Assembly: GCF_014646335.1 (NCBI RefSeq)
Contig: NZ_BMNG01000001.1
Location: 488,235 to 552,234, forward strand
DNA from: Streptomyces lasiicapitis
GTDB lineage: Bacteria > Actinomycetota > Actinomycetes > Streptomycetales > Streptomycetaceae
DNA: 64,000 nt
Direction of reading: 5' to 3'
This document shows positions 30,484 to 42,206 of this stretch, in pieces. The notes below the pieces were generated by a model. That model did no database searches. It worked only from the letters and a program-made list of their open reading frames with translations, and had not been told where the DNA came from. The position numbers and the translations under genes are program-made. Every line of letters begins with the position of its first letter. The stretch's first letter is position 1.

Positions 30484-32040
30484 ATGGCTGCTGTCACTTC
30501 AGAGAAGAGCGTCGCGCCGGACCCCCGGCGCTGGTGGGCGCTCGGCGCCCTGGTCACGAGCATGCTCGTGCTCGGCTTCGACATGACGATCCTCAACGTC
30601 GCGCTGCCGACGATGGCCGACCAGCTCGACGCGAGCACCGGCGAGCAACAGTGGATGGCGGACGCGTACGTCGTCGTGTTCGCGGCGCTGATGCTGCCCA
30701 CCGGGCTGCTCGGCGATCGGTTCGGGCGCCGTCGCATGCTGATCACCGGGCTCGGGATCTTCCTCGTCGGCTCGCTGATCGGCGCGCTCGTCGGCTCCGT
30801 CGCGCTGGTCGTCGCGGCGCGTGCCGTCATGGGCCTGGGCGCCGCGCTCGTGATGCCCCTTGCGATGTCCGTGCTGCCCGCGCTGTTCGGTCCTGGCGAG
30901 CGTACGAAGGCGATAGGCATCGTCTCGGCGGCCTCCGCGCTCGGCCTGCCGCTCGGACCGATCGTCGGCGGCTTCCTGCTCGACCACTTCTGGTGGGGCT
31001 CGATCTTCCTGATCAACGTGCCGATGGTCGCCATCGGCATCACCGCGTGCGTGCTGCTGCTCCCCGAGACCCGCGACCCGTCCGCGCCGAAGGTCGACGC
31101 GCTCTCCACGGCGCTCACCGCGACCGGCCTCGCCGCGCTCGTCTACGGGATCATCGAGGCGCCGGGCCGCGGCTGGTCCGACCCGCTGGTGGTCGGCGCG
31201 CTTTCCGCCTCCGTGGTCCTGATCGGCGCGCTGGTGCTGCGCGAGCGCCGCCTCGTACGCCCCATGCTCGATCTGTCGCTCCTCGCGCACCGCGGCTTCC
31301 TGCTGAACACGCTCGCGGCGACGCTGGTGATGTTCGTGCTCTCCGGGCTGATGTTCGTCCTTCCGCCCTACCTCCAGGCCGTGCAGGGCAACGACGCGCT
31401 CGGCACCGGGCTGCGGCTGCTGCCGATGATGGGCGGGCTCGTCGTCGCGGCCAGGGGCACCGAGCCGCTCGTACGCCGCTTCGGCGCGCCCGCCGTGATC
31501 AGCGCGGGCCTGACGGTGCTCGCCTTCGCCGCCATCCTCGGCAGCCGCACGACGGCCGGCTCCGGCTACGGCTTCGTCGCGCTGTGGCTCTCGATCGCCG
31601 GGCTCGGCTTCGGCTTCGCGGTCGTGCCCGCGATGGACGCGGCGCTCGGCGCACTGCCGGTGGACCGGGCCGGGTCGGGCTCCGGGCTTTTGATGACGGT
31701 ACGTCAGGTGGGCAGCGCCGTCGGCATCGCGCTGCTCGGCTCGCTCCTGTCCGGCGTGTACGCGGACCGCCTCGACACCGGCGGCCTGCCGGGCCCCGCG
31801 GCCGACGCGGCGAGCGACTCGGTGGTGGCCGCGCACCTGGTGGCCGAGCGGACGGGCGCGCCCGGCCTCGTGGAGTCCGCGAACTCCGCGTACGCGCACG
31901 GCATGGACGTCGTCCTGCTGGTCGGCGGCGTCGCGGCGCTGGTGGCCGCGCTGCTCGTGGCGGCGTTCCTGCCGCGGTCGGGGCGCGGCACGGCGTCCGG
32001 CGCCGACATGGCTCCGGCGCCCGCCGATGTCCGACAATGA
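30484..32040 (+). CDS. MFS drug exporter, DHA2 (EmrB/QacA) family
   Basis: A 518-aa protein with about 14 transmembrane segments. Family motifs are LGFDMTILNVALPTMADQL (motif D1-like), GLLGDRFGRRRMLITG (motif A) and GLGAALVMPLAMSVLPALF with the conserved P. The proteins export toxic organic compounds using the proton gradient. It is followed, with a 14-bp overlap, by a TetR gene in the same direction, giving an auto-regulated exporter operon. Substrate unknown. Confidence 0.93.
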   Translation: MAAVTSEKSVAPDPRRWWALGALVTSMLVLGFDMTILNVALPTMADQLDASTGEQQWMADAYVVVFAALMLPTGLLGDRFGRRRMLITGLGIFLVGSLIGALVGSVALVVAARAVMGLGAALVMPLAMSVLPALFGPGERTKAIGIVSAASALGLPLGPIVGGFLLDHFWWGSIFLINVPMVAIGITACVLLLPETRDPSAPKVDALSTALTATGLAALVYGIIEAPGRGWSDPLVVGALSASVVLIGALVLRERRLVRPMLDLSLLAHRGFLLNTLAATLVMFVLSGLMFVLPPYLQAVQGNDALGTGLRLLPMMGGLVVAARGTEPLVRRFGAPAVISAGLTVLAFAAILGSRTTAGSGYGFVALWLSIAGLGFGFAVVPAMDAALGALPVDRAGSGSGLLMTVRQVGSAVGIALLGSLLSGVYADRLDTGGLPGPAADAASDSVVAAHLVAERTGAPGLVESANSAYAHGMDVVLLVGGVAALVAALLVAAFLPRSGRGTASGADMAPAPADVRQ

Positions 32041-32704
32041 CGTCATGACGGCCGCACGCACCAAGACCCCAGAGCCCGCCGCCGCCCCGACGGACCCGGC
32101 AGCCGGTCCGGCCGTCCCCGCCCGGATGGGGCTGCGCGAGCGCAAGAAGCTCAAGACGCGCGTCGCGATCAGGGACGCGACGTACCGGCTGATCCGCGAG
32201 CAGGGGTACGAGGCGACGACGGTCGAGCAGATCGCGGAGGCGGCGGAGGTCTCGCCGTCGACCGTGTTCCGCTACTTCCCGACCAAGGAGGACATCGTCC
32301 TCACCGACGAGTACGACCCGCTCCTTGAGGTAGAACTGCGCGCCCGCCCCGCCGACGAGCCGATCGTCGAGTCCCTGCGGCACGTCCTCCGCCGGGCCGT
32401 CCGCCTCGGCTTCACGGAGGAACCGGAAGTCTCCCGGCTGCGCACCACACTCATGGTCGAGGTCCCCGCGGTGCGCTCCCGCATGCTGGAGAGCATGTCC
32501 GTCACCGGCCGGATGCTGTGCCGCGTCATCGCGGAACGCACGGGCCGAGACGCGGACGACCTGGAGGTCAGGACGTTCTCCATGGCCCTCATCGGCGCCC
32601 TCACAGAGGCCTCGGCCTACTGGGCCGAACACGACCACGAGGACGACTTGGGCGACTTGGTGGACCGCACGCTGGACATGCTGTCGGCGGGATTCAGGGC
32701 CTAG
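32027..32704 (+). CDS. TetR-family regulator of the MFS operon
   Basis: A 225-aa TetR protein. The first start (32027) overlaps the MFS stop; MTAARTK at 32045 is an alternative. The helix-turn-helix is in RERKKLKTRVAIRDATYRLI, TTVEQIAEAAEVSPSTVFRY and FPTKEDIVLTDE (about residues 37-85). The C-terminal ligand-binding part (about 90-225) is helical. Co-transcription with the exporter suggests it represses its own operon and is relieved by the exported compound. Confidence 0.92.
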   Translation: MSDNDVMTAARTKTPEPAAAPTDPAAGPAVPARMGLRERKKLKTRVAIRDATYRLIREQGYEATTVEQIAEAAEVSPSTVFRYFPTKEDIVLTDEYDPLLEVELRARPADEPIVESLRHVLRRAVRLGFTEEPEVSRLRTTLMVEVPAVRSRMLESMSVTGRMLCRVIAERTGRDADDLEVRTFSMALIGALTEASAYWAEHDHEDDLGDLVDRTLDMLSAGFRA

Positions 32705-32718
32705 AGGCGGCCCGCTTC

Positions 32719-32787
32719 AAGCCCGTCCGGCGATTGAGGACGAGGCCCGAAGGGCCGAAAGGCGGGGGGAGAGGGGGCGCAGCCCCC
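32719..32787. repeat. Dispersed element copy (direct)
   Basis: A direct copy of the motif (gcccgtccggcgattgagga, from 32721, with A for T in the core) is followed 28 bp later by gggggc-gca-gccccc (32773-32787). It lies after the tetR gene and just before the convergent Tat-exported protein gene. Confidence 0.8.
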
Positions 32788-32800
32788 ATAAGGACCCCGG

Positions 32801-33922
32801 TCAGGCGGCCGCCGGGAGCTGGGCGAAGAAGGCGGGGACGCCACCGGCCGCGCTCGTGCTGCCCGCCAGCCACAGCGAGCCGTCCGGCCCGTTGGCCAGC
32901 GCGCCCGAGGTCAGCGGCGCGGACGTGGGGCTCGGCGCGGCGGACCACGACGCGCCGGTCCAGCGCTGCAGCGCCACACGGGTGCCGACGGACCACACCT
33001 CCGCTCCGTACGCAGCCAACTGCGTGACCTCGGAGGCGTCCTGGCCCTCCGGGGACCGCAGCGACCACGCGCCCCCCGACCAGGTGGCGACGGCGGCGCG
33101 AGCACCCGCGGCCCCGCCGGCCCAGCAGACCCCGTCGCGCACCAGCAACGCGGACACCTGTCCCAGCGCCGAACCGAACGGCGTGGGCAGCACCTTCCAG
33201 GCCGTCCCGTTCCAGTGCATGACCAGGGGCGTCCTCGTCCCGCGCGCCTCGGTGGCCGTATAGCCGCCGACCCAGACGTCGTCGGCCGCCACGACCCGGA
33301 CGGTGAGCAGCCCCGAGTGGGCGCCGAGCGTGGCGGGCAGGGGCACCGACGTCCAGGCGGAGCCGCTGCGGCGCAGCGCGACCGCCCCGGTGGCCGGGTA
33401 CTTCGCGTTGCCGACCACCCAGAGGGCACCGCCGGTGCCGTCGATCTGCTCGGGCCGTCCGATGGCGGAGCCCGCCGCCCCCGTCCGGTCCGACCAGGCC
33501 GTGCCGTCCCAGTGCAGGATCTGGGCCTCGTCGAGCATCGTCGGCCGGTTGATCCTCTCGCCCACGGCCCAGACGTCGTCGGCGGCGCCCACCGAGATCC
33601 CCGTCAGGGGTCTGGTGTCCTTGGGGAACTTGCTGAACTCGTACGACTTCCAGTCCGTGCCGTCGAACGCGAAGGCAGCCGGTTCCTCCTTGACGATCTC
33701 GTCCCAGTGGTAATGGGAGCCGGCCGCCATGGCACCGCCGCCGGGGGCGAAGGCGAGCCGCTTGAACCCGTACCAGTCGCTCGACGTGGTGAACGGGAAG
33801 ACCCGCCACTCCGGCAAGGCGCCGCCCGCGGCGGACGCGCCGCCCGGCAGGGCGCTGCCGAGCGCGAGCGCGGGTACGACGGCCGCGGCGGAGCGCAGCA
33901 GGTTTCGCCGGCTGACTGCCAT
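32801..33922 (-). CDS. Tat-exported beta-propeller-like protein
   Basis: A 373-aa protein. The N-terminus (MAVSRRNLLRSAAAVVPALA) has the twin-arginine signal motif and an Ala-rich core ending near ALPGGASAAGG. The mature part contains at least six repeats of 40-50 residues with patterns such as DDVWAVGERIN, ALWVVGNAKY, DDVWVGGYTAT, VCWAGGAAG and EVWSVGTRVA, with WxG motifs typical of Kelch/beta-propeller blades. No catalytic motif is visible, and I know of no assigned function. It may bind carbohydrates or proteins outside the cell. Confidence 0.82.
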   Translation of the reverse strand: MAVSRRNLLRSAAAVVPALALGSALPGGASAAGGALPEWRVFPFTTSSDWYGFKRLAFAPGGGAMAAGSHYHWDEIVKEEPAAFAFDGTDWKSYEFSKFPKDTRPLTGISVGAADDVWAVGERINRPTMLDEAQILHWDGTAWSDRTGAAGSAIGRPEQIDGTGGALWVVGNAKYPATGAVALRRSGSAWTSVPLPATLGAHSGLLTVRVVAADDVWVGGYTATEARGTRTPLVMHWNGTAWKVLPTPFGSALGQVSALLVRDGVCWAGGAAGARAAVATWSGGAWSLRSPEGQDASEVTQLAAYGAEVWSVGTRVALQRWTGASWSAAPSPTSAPLTSGALANGPDGSLWLAGSTSAAGGVPAFFAQLPAAA

Positions 33923-34046
33923 GAGACCTCCAGAAAGGTGTGCTGATGGCAGGCGAAACCAGCTCGAGTGCCGTCCGGGATCGCCTTCGTGACGATGCCG
34001 ATCCTTTCGGCAGTGCGCTGACGGTCCGCTGACGGAGGGGCGTCGG

Positions 34047-36107
<2,061 letters not shown>

Positions 36108-36321
36108 GGTCCCATCCTCGCGCACAGGGGTCCCCGATCCGCGCGCACACGGGCCCCTGATCCGCCGACTCCCTCGCGTCGGCGCCTCGTACGCAGGACA
36201 CTGACACGTACATGTAGAGGTATGGGGCAGACGTACCCGTGTACGGGGCAGCCGTATGTGGGTACGGGGCTCACGCACGGACACGTGTCGTCGGCACGTG
36301 CCGCTCTCGGAGGGGGACCAC

Positions 36322-39300
36322 ATGCGGGACAGCCATCGGGCCGAAGCCGAGCGGCTGTTGGCACGGGCGGTCGAGGAGGAGGTCCGGCGCACGGGTGGGC
36401 GCGCGGACGGCGGGGTGCTGCTCTCGCGGGCGCGCGGCGCGCTCGACGCCATGGCGCGGACGGCGGGCGAGGAGTACGAGGCGTACACCCGGGCCCTGGA
36501 CGAGGCGGCGGCCGGGCAGCTGACGTTCGCGCAGCGGTACGCGAAGGAAGGCGCCGGAACTCCGCTGCTGGTCGCGGGTGTCGCGGCCGTCGCGGCCACG
36601 GCGGCCGACCTCGCGCTCGGCACGGGCGGCGGCACGGCGCTCGTCACGGCCGCGGCCGTCGCGGTGGCGGGCGCGGCGGCGACGGTGGCGAAGGTGACGG
36701 CGTCGCACGTCCCCGCGGCGCAGCGGCACGCGGGCGCGGTGAGCCAGCCGGGCGGGCCCGAGCAGTTGCGGCTGCAATGGCTGACGGCGCTTGAGGTGCG
36801 CGGGATCCGGCCGTTCCTTGACCAGCAGCGGGTGCTCACGGCCGCGTCGGGCGGCGGTGTGTCGGGCGGGTCGGGCGGGCAGAAGAAGGCGGCACCGCAG
36901 TTGCGCCGCACCGACAAGAGCGCGGCCGCGCGGCGGCGTACCGTTCTGGAACAGTCGTTCGGTCAACTGCCGCGTTCGGAGCGGAAGTTCGCCGGGCGGC
37001 GGGCCGAGCTGGCGGGGATCGCGCAGTGGGTGCACGCGGGGCGCGCGAGCACGCAGACGAAGCCGACCGTCGTCGTGCTGCACGGCGCGGCAGGGGCGGG
37101 CCGGTCCTCGCTCGCGGTGCGGGCGGCGCTCGACGTGAAGGACCAGTTCCGCGGGGCGTGCCTGGTGGACCTGCGCGGCGAGAGCCCCGACACCCCGCCC
37201 CTGTCGACCCGCGACGCCCTCCTGCACCTCCTCAACCGCCTGGGCGCACCCCGCGAACAGCTCCTGCACCGGGAGCGCTCCACCCAGGAACAGCAGGTCA
37301 AACGGCTCAGCGAGCTGTACCACCAGCATCTGACGGGCCTTGAGGTGGTCGTCGTGCTCGACGACGCCTGCGATGCCGACCAGGTGCGCACGCTGATCCC
37401 CGAGCGCTCCGACAGCCTCGTCCTCGTCACCGCCCGCAAGCCCCTCGACCTGCCCGAGGACCTGCCCGCGTGGGTGCACCAGCTCCCGGTGGAGGCGCTG
37501 GACGCGGCGGGCGCCGAGCAGTTGCTGCGCGAGTCGGCCGAGGAGCTGACGGGCCCCTACGACGCGGCGTCACTGGAGTCCGTGGGCGAGCTGTGCGGCG
37601 GGCTTCCGCTGGCGCTGCGTGCGGCCGGTTCCTCACTCGGGCCGCGTACGCCACTGCAACTGGTCGCCGATCTGTCCGCGTACGGTCCCGTGGACGCCGT
37701 GGCCCCGGTCGAGCGGGCGCTCTCGCTGCGCTACGCCGACCAGGCGGAGCCCGCGCGGCGGCTGTTGCGGCGGCTCGCGCTCGCCGGGCGGGCCTCGCTG
37801 GGCGCGGCGGCCGCCGCCGCGCTGCTCGCCACGGACGAGGCCGAGGCGGGCCGGCAGCTCACCGCGCTGTCGCGGGCGGGCCTCGTCGACCACGTCCGGG
37901 GCAGCCGCTACCGGCTGCACGACCTCGTCCGCTCCTTCGCGCAGGCCCGGCTCGCCGACGAGGAGGAGCCCGCCGAGCGCACCGCCGCGCAGGAACGTCT
38001 CATCGTCAGCTACGGCGAGCTCGCCGACTCCGTGATCCGCCTGGTCGACGGCAAGACCTCCACCCGCGCCGACCACTTCGGCCAGCACGGCTTCACGTCC
38101 CTGGACTCCGCCCTGCGCTGGCTGGACGACGAGTCCAGCTTCATCACGGCGGCGCTGCGGCACGCCGAGGGCGTGGACCCGCAGGCCGTCCTCAATCTGC
38201 TCGGCGCCCTGTGCGACTACTGCCTGCTGCGCGGCGACCTCTACCGCCTGGGCGAGATCAGCGAGTTCGCGCAGTCCCTGGAGAAGGGCGGGGCCAGTGC
38301 CGGGGGCCGGTCCGGGCAGGGCCGGATGGAGCGCAGCGTGCAGTGGCGCACCGGCATAGCGGCCCGCCAGATCGGCGACCTGGACCAGGCACGCTCCACC
38401 CTGTCCTCCGTCGTCGACCTGTACTTCGAGGCCCACCAGGACGCGGGCGCGGCCCGCGCGCTCGGCTCCCTCGGCATCACCCTGCACCACCAGGGCAACC
38501 TGTCCGAGGCCGCCGCCCGCCTGCGCGAGGCGCTCGACCTCCAGGTGTCCGAGCAGCTCGCGGGCGACCGCGCCTGGACGCTGCACGCCCTGGCCGCCGT
38601 CGAACGCGACCGCTCCCGCCTCGGCGAGGCCCAGGACATGCTGCGCACCGCCCTCGTCCTGCACCGCGAGAGCGAGTCCGTGCACGGCGAGGCGTGGGCC
38701 CACTTCCAGCTCGGGCAGGTGTGCCTGCGCATGGGCGAGGTGCCGCGCGCGGAGGAGGAGCTGCGCCGTGCCCTCGATCTGTACTCGACCACCCGTGACG
38801 CCCGCGGGGAGGCGTGGGCGCTCACCCAGCTGTCCCGCGCCCGGCTCGTCGCGGGCGACCCGGCGCCCGCCGTCGACGGTCTGCGCCAGGCCGTCTCGCG
38901 CCACCGCGACAACGAGGACGCCCGCGGGGAGGCCTGGTCCCTGTACTACCTGGGCCAGGCCCTGGAGGAGACCGGCAACCTCGAACAGGCCGTGCGCGAC
39001 CTGGAGCGGGCCCGCACGATGTTCTCCCGCATGCGGGACGTCTACGGCCTCGCCTGCGCCCGCCACCACTCCGCCCGCGTCACCCGCGACCAGCGCGCCG
39101 CGCAGACCGGCTCCCTGCGCAACTCCGGCTTCGCCCGCCAGCTCCTGATGGACGCCCGCGCCGACTTCAGCCGCATCGGGGTGGCCCACGGCGAGGCCTG
39201 GACGTGCCTGGAACTGGCCGTCGTGGACGCGGGGAACGCCCGCACGCAGGCGGCCCTCTCCCTCTGCGACGAGGCCATCGCCCTGTTCGCCTCCTACGGC

Positions 39301-39591
39301 GACCGCCGCGGCGAGGACTGGGCCCACTTCCTGCGCGCCACCCTCCTCCCCTACGCATCCCCCGGTGGCTGGGAGATCGGCACGGCGGTCGCCCAGGAGG
39401 AACTCGTCCAACTGGCCCGCGTCGCCCACCCCTTGCGGGACGGCAAGCTCGACGAGTACGTGGAGGCGTATCTGCTGTTGCTGGAGCGGGGGGCGGAGCT
39501 GGACGCGGGGTGGCAGGCGTGGCGGCTGGGCATGACGCCCAATCGGCATGCTCGGGAGGTCATGGGGGTGACGGTGGGGGCTTCTCAGTGA
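36322..39591 (+). CDS. STAND-type NTPase with TPR repeats; P-loop Lys replaced by Arg
   Basis: A 1089-aa protein; ATG at 36322 is preceded by GGAGGGGGACCAC. N-terminal helical region (1-80), a hydrophobic hairpin (about 81-125: [32 protein letters not shown]) that may cross the membrane, then an NB-ARC-like domain. The P-loop is [16 protein letters not shown] (R261 where Lys is expected), Walker [11 protein letters not shown] (341-350). A winged-helix-like stretch ([20 protein letters not shown]) is followed by about ten TPRs (roughly 700-1040) with repeated '[18 protein letters not shown]' pattern. It resembles the regulator AfsR without the DNA-binding domain. Arg in place of Lys may weaken or alter nucleotide handling. 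It begins a four-gene set with a second NTPase-TPR, CHAT and hydrolase. Confidence 0.85.
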   Translation: MRDSHRAEAERLLARAVEEEVRRTGGRADGGVLLSRARGALDAMARTAGEEYEAYTRALDEAAAGQLTFAQRYAKEGAGTPLLVAGVAAVAATAADLALGTGGGTALVTAAAVAVAGAAATVAKVTASHVPAAQRHAGAVSQPGGPEQLRLQWLTALEVRGIRPFLDQQRVLTAASGGGVSGGSGGQKKAAPQLRRTDKSAAARRRTVLEQSFGQLPRSERKFAGRRAELAGIAQWVHAGRASTQTKPTVVVLHGAAGAGRSSLAVRAALDVKDQFRGACLVDLRGESPDTPPLSTRDALLHLLNRLGAPREQLLHRERSTQEQQVKRLSELYHQHLTGLEVVVVLDDACDADQVRTLIPERSDSLVLVTARKPLDLPEDLPAWVHQLPVEALDAAGAEQLLRESAEELTGPYDAASLESVGELCGGLPLALRAAGSSLGPRTPLQLVADLSAYGPVDAVAPVERALSLRYADQAEPARRLLRRLALAGRASLGAAAAAALLATDEAEAGRQLTALSRAGLVDHVRGSRYRLHDLVRSFAQARLADEEEPAERTAAQERLIVSYGELADSVIRLVDGKTSTRADHFGQHGFTSLDSALRWLDDESSFITAALRHAEGVDPQAVLNLLGALCDYCLLRGDLYRLGEISEFAQSLEKGGASAGGRSGQGRMERSVQWRTGIAARQIGDLDQARSTLSSVVDLYFEAHQDAGAARALGSLGITLHHQGNLSEAAARLREALDLQVSEQLAGDRAWTLHALAAVERDRSRLGEAQDMLRTALVLHRESESVHGEAWAHFQLGQVCLRMGEVPRAEEELRRALDLYSTTRDARGEAWALTQLSRARLVAGDPAPAVDGLRQAVSRHRDNEDARGEAWSLYYLGQALEETGNLEQAVRDLERARTMFSRMRDVYGLACARHHSARVTRDQRAAQTGSLRNSGFARQLLMDARADFSRIGVAHGEAWTCLELAVVDAGNARTQAALSLCDEAIALFASYGDRRGEDWAHFLRATLLPYASPGGWEIGTAVAQEELVQLARVAHPLRDGKLDEYVEAYLLLLERGAELDAGWQAWRLGMTPNRHAREVMGVTVGASQ

Positions 39592-39660
39592 GATCGATGG
39601 CGGACTTCCAACTCGGCCGGGATAGTGGGTGGTTGACGCTCGGACGGGGGTGACGCGCCG

Positions 39661-42201
39661 ATGACCGACCGGCTGCCGGATGAGCCGATGTTCTTCGTCG
39701 ATCCCCACTGGCGGCACACGCTGCCGCGCGACACGAAGTGGCTGCTCAAGGAGCACGTCGGGCGCCCCATCCTGGAGCTGTACGGCCCTTCCGGCGCCGG
39801 GAATTCGCTGGCGGCGGCCAAGGTGGTCCGTGCCGCGGACAGGAAGGGGCGGGTCGCCGCCCGCTGGGTGCCGGTCCTCCGCTGCGACACCGCGCCGGAA
39901 CTGGTGCTGCTGCGCCTGCTCGAAACCCTGGGCGCCACGCCGGAGCCGCTGTTCGGCATGCTGTTGGCCGCACCCGACGACTTGGCCCCCATGCTGACCG
40001 CCCTGTGTCGCGAGCAACTGATGCTGCGGTCCGTCGTCGTGCTCGACGGCGTTCCGCGGGGGGAGCCCGGAATCGCCCTGCTGCGGCTTGTCGCGCGGAC
40101 CCTGCAGGGTACGAACTCCCGGGCCGTCGCGACGTCGAGGAGCCGCCATGCGGTGCCGGGGCTGCGCCTGACGAGTCACAGGGTCTGGACCCGACCGCGG
40201 TTCGACGAGCGGTACGAGGAGGCGCGGACACGGCGCGGCGGGACCGCTCGCTCGCTCCTGGACGCCCTCGGGCGCTGGCAGGGCGAGGAGTTCACAGTGC
40301 CGGTCGCGACCGCGCTGTGCTCGGTCGACTGCCGTGAGGCAGTGCGGTCACTGCACATCGACGGGCTGCTCCAGCAGCCGTGGCCAGGCCGGTACCGGCT
40401 GCACCCGGCCCTGCGTCCCGAGACGCACCCGGAATCCGATGCCTCCCAGGAAGCGGAATCCGCGGCTTCCCTGGACACCGCCCTGGCGAGGACCGTCATC
40501 GAGGGCCACGCGGACGTACGCGAGGGCACCGACGCGTACGCCGATCTGGCCCTGCGCCTCCTGTGCCGCAGAGCGCCGGAGGCCCCGGCGCTCATGGGCG
40601 TCCTGGAGCCCCACCTGACCGGCAAGCGCGGACTGTTCCGGCTGCTGCGGCTGAAGCAGTCCCTGTGGCACGCGACGGGCGACTGGGAGCCGGTGCGGAT
40701 CCTCGCCGCCGTGTCGGCCCGCGAGACGGGCAACCCCTTGCAGGCGTCCCACGCGCTGAAGCCGCAGCGCTCCCCCCGTGCCGCGCTGGAGGACGCGGTG
40801 ACCCAGCACCACACGGGACGCCTTGCCGTCGCCGCCACCGCGCTCGACGAGATCCCCGCCGACGTACCGAACGGCTGGGTGCTGCACACGCGGGCCGCGA
40901 TCCTCTGCGACATGGGCGACCTCCAAGGCGCCGACCGGCTGTTGCGGCGCGCCGTCGAGGCCCACCAGGTCAAAGGTGATCCGCGGGGCGAGGCGTGGGC
41001 CGTCCACCACTACGGGCGGCTGCGGCTGCTGCGCGGCGATCCGGAGGAGGCGCGCAAGCGCCTCGAGACCGCGCTGCACATGTTCATCGGCATCGGTGAC
41101 CTGCGGGGCGAGGCCTGGGTGAAGACCGAGCTCGGCCGGGTCCAACTCTTCGGCGGCGCCTGCGAAGAAGCGATCGAAGGGCTCAGGGCGGCCCGCGCCC
41201 TGCACAAGAGCAACCGGGACGTGCGGGGTGCCGCCTGGACCCTGCTGTACACCGGCCTGGCGAGGGTGGACCTGGGGCGTCCCGAGCGGGCCAAGGACGT
41301 CTTCACCCAGGCGTTCATGGAGTTCCGTGGGATCCCCGACCTGCTCGGCGCGGCCTGGGCGGAGCACTTCCTCGGGATCCTGCCGTGGTTCGGCGGCGAG
41401 GCGCCGTGGTCCAACGCCGAGCTGTTCCTCCGCAGGGCCCACACGGACTTCAACGCCCTCGGATGCCCGCACGGTCTGGCGTGGAGCACGCTGGAACTCG
41501 CGGAGTTCAGGCGGCACGCGCGGACCCGCCCGAGGCAGGCCCTCGACGAGGAGTACGGGGCGGCCCGGGTGGAGTTCGAAGCCATCGACGACCGGGCGGG
41601 AGAACAGTGGGTCGCCTCGGCGCGCTACGCCGACGCCCCGGCGTCCCTCGCCTTTCCGCGCCGCAAGTCACGGCAGCTGAGCGACTTCTACCCGCCGCAC
41701 GTGCTCAGGGACTACACCCAGGCCCCGGACGCAGCCATTCCGTTCGCCGCCCGCTACACCATCCCCGAGCGGGGCGTCCACGTCGGCAGAGGCACCCCCG
41801 CCGCCGCCGAGTCCCACGTCCGCCTGCTCCTCCTCGACAACGACAAGGCCACCACCGGCACCGCATCCCGCATCGCCCTCCACATCACCCCCGGCCCCGA
41901 CCATCCCTGGTCCACCCCCGCCGCCGTCCTCCCCTGGCTCACCGCCCGCGCCACCCCCCTCACGGCCGCCGACATCGAGCCCGTCCACGCCGTCACGCTC
42001 AAGCCGTCGCCGCCCGACCCGGACGGCGCCGAATTCCTCTTCACCCCCCGCCGGGCAGGCCGCCACCGCCTCCTCCTCACCATCGAGGACTCCGCCACGG
42101 CGACCGTCCTCCAGCAGGTCGAGACGTACATCGACGTCACCGACGGCGAACACGGCGCCCCCGACGACGCCCTGTCGCCGGAAGCGCTGCGGAGGGCCTA
42201 G
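39661..42201 (+). CDS. Degenerate NTPase-TPR protein; P-loop Lys replaced by Asn
   Basis: An 846-aa protein related in layout to its upstream neighbour but shorter. The N-terminal domain has a P-loop LYGPSGAGNSLAA (42-49) with N48 where Lys is required, and a Walker B-like RSVVVLDGVPRG. So ATP binding is doubtful. A TPR region (about 380-680) has repeats with GDPRGEAWAVHHYGRLRLL, VGGDL-type loops and RGAAWTLLYTGLARVD. The last ~150 residues form a beta-rich domain (ESHVRLLLLDNDKATTGTAS; RHRLLLTIEDSATATVL). Stop at 42199-42201, five bases before the CHAT ATG. It is likely a partner or pseudo-enzyme that holds the CHAT protease inactive; inferred. Confidence 0.78.
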   Translation: MTDRLPDEPMFFVDPHWRHTLPRDTKWLLKEHVGRPILELYGPSGAGNSLAAAKVVRAADRKGRVAARWVPVLRCDTAPELVLLRLLETLGATPEPLFGMLLAAPDDLAPMLTALCREQLMLRSVVVLDGVPRGEPGIALLRLVARTLQGTNSRAVATSRSRHAVPGLRLTSHRVWTRPRFDERYEEARTRRGGTARSLLDALGRWQGEEFTVPVATALCSVDCREAVRSLHIDGLLQQPWPGRYRLHPALRPETHPESDASQEAESAASLDTALARTVIEGHADVREGTDAYADLALRLLCRRAPEAPALMGVLEPHLTGKRGLFRLLRLKQSLWHATGDWEPVRILAAVSARETGNPLQASHALKPQRSPRAALEDAVTQHHTGRLAVAATALDEIPADVPNGWVLHTRAAILCDMGDLQGADRLLRRAVEAHQVKGDPRGEAWAVHHYGRLRLLRGDPEEARKRLETALHMFIGIGDLRGEAWVKTELGRVQLFGGACEEAIEGLRAARALHKSNRDVRGAAWTLLYTGLARVDLGRPERAKDVFTQAFMEFRGIPDLLGAAWAEHFLGILPWFGGEAPWSNAELFLRRAHTDFNALGCPHGLAWSTLELAEFRRHARTRPRQALDEEYGAARVEFEAIDDRAGEQWVASARYADAPASLAFPRRKSRQLSDFYPPHVLRDYTQAPDAAIPFAARYTIPERGVHVGRGTPAAAESHVRLLLLDNDKATTGTASRIALHITPGPDHPWSTPAAVLPWLTARATPLTAADIEPVHAVTLKPSPPDPDGAEFLFTPRRAGRHRLLLTIEDSATATVLQQVETYIDVTDGEHGAPDDALSPEALRRA

Positions 42202-42206
42202 CGGAG

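Noticed and set aside
36322..39591. SARP/AfsR-type pathway regulator
   Set aside because: The layout (NB-ARC plus TPR) is AfsR-like, but no winged-helix DNA-binding and BTAD domains are at the N-terminus; there is a hydrophobic hairpin instead.
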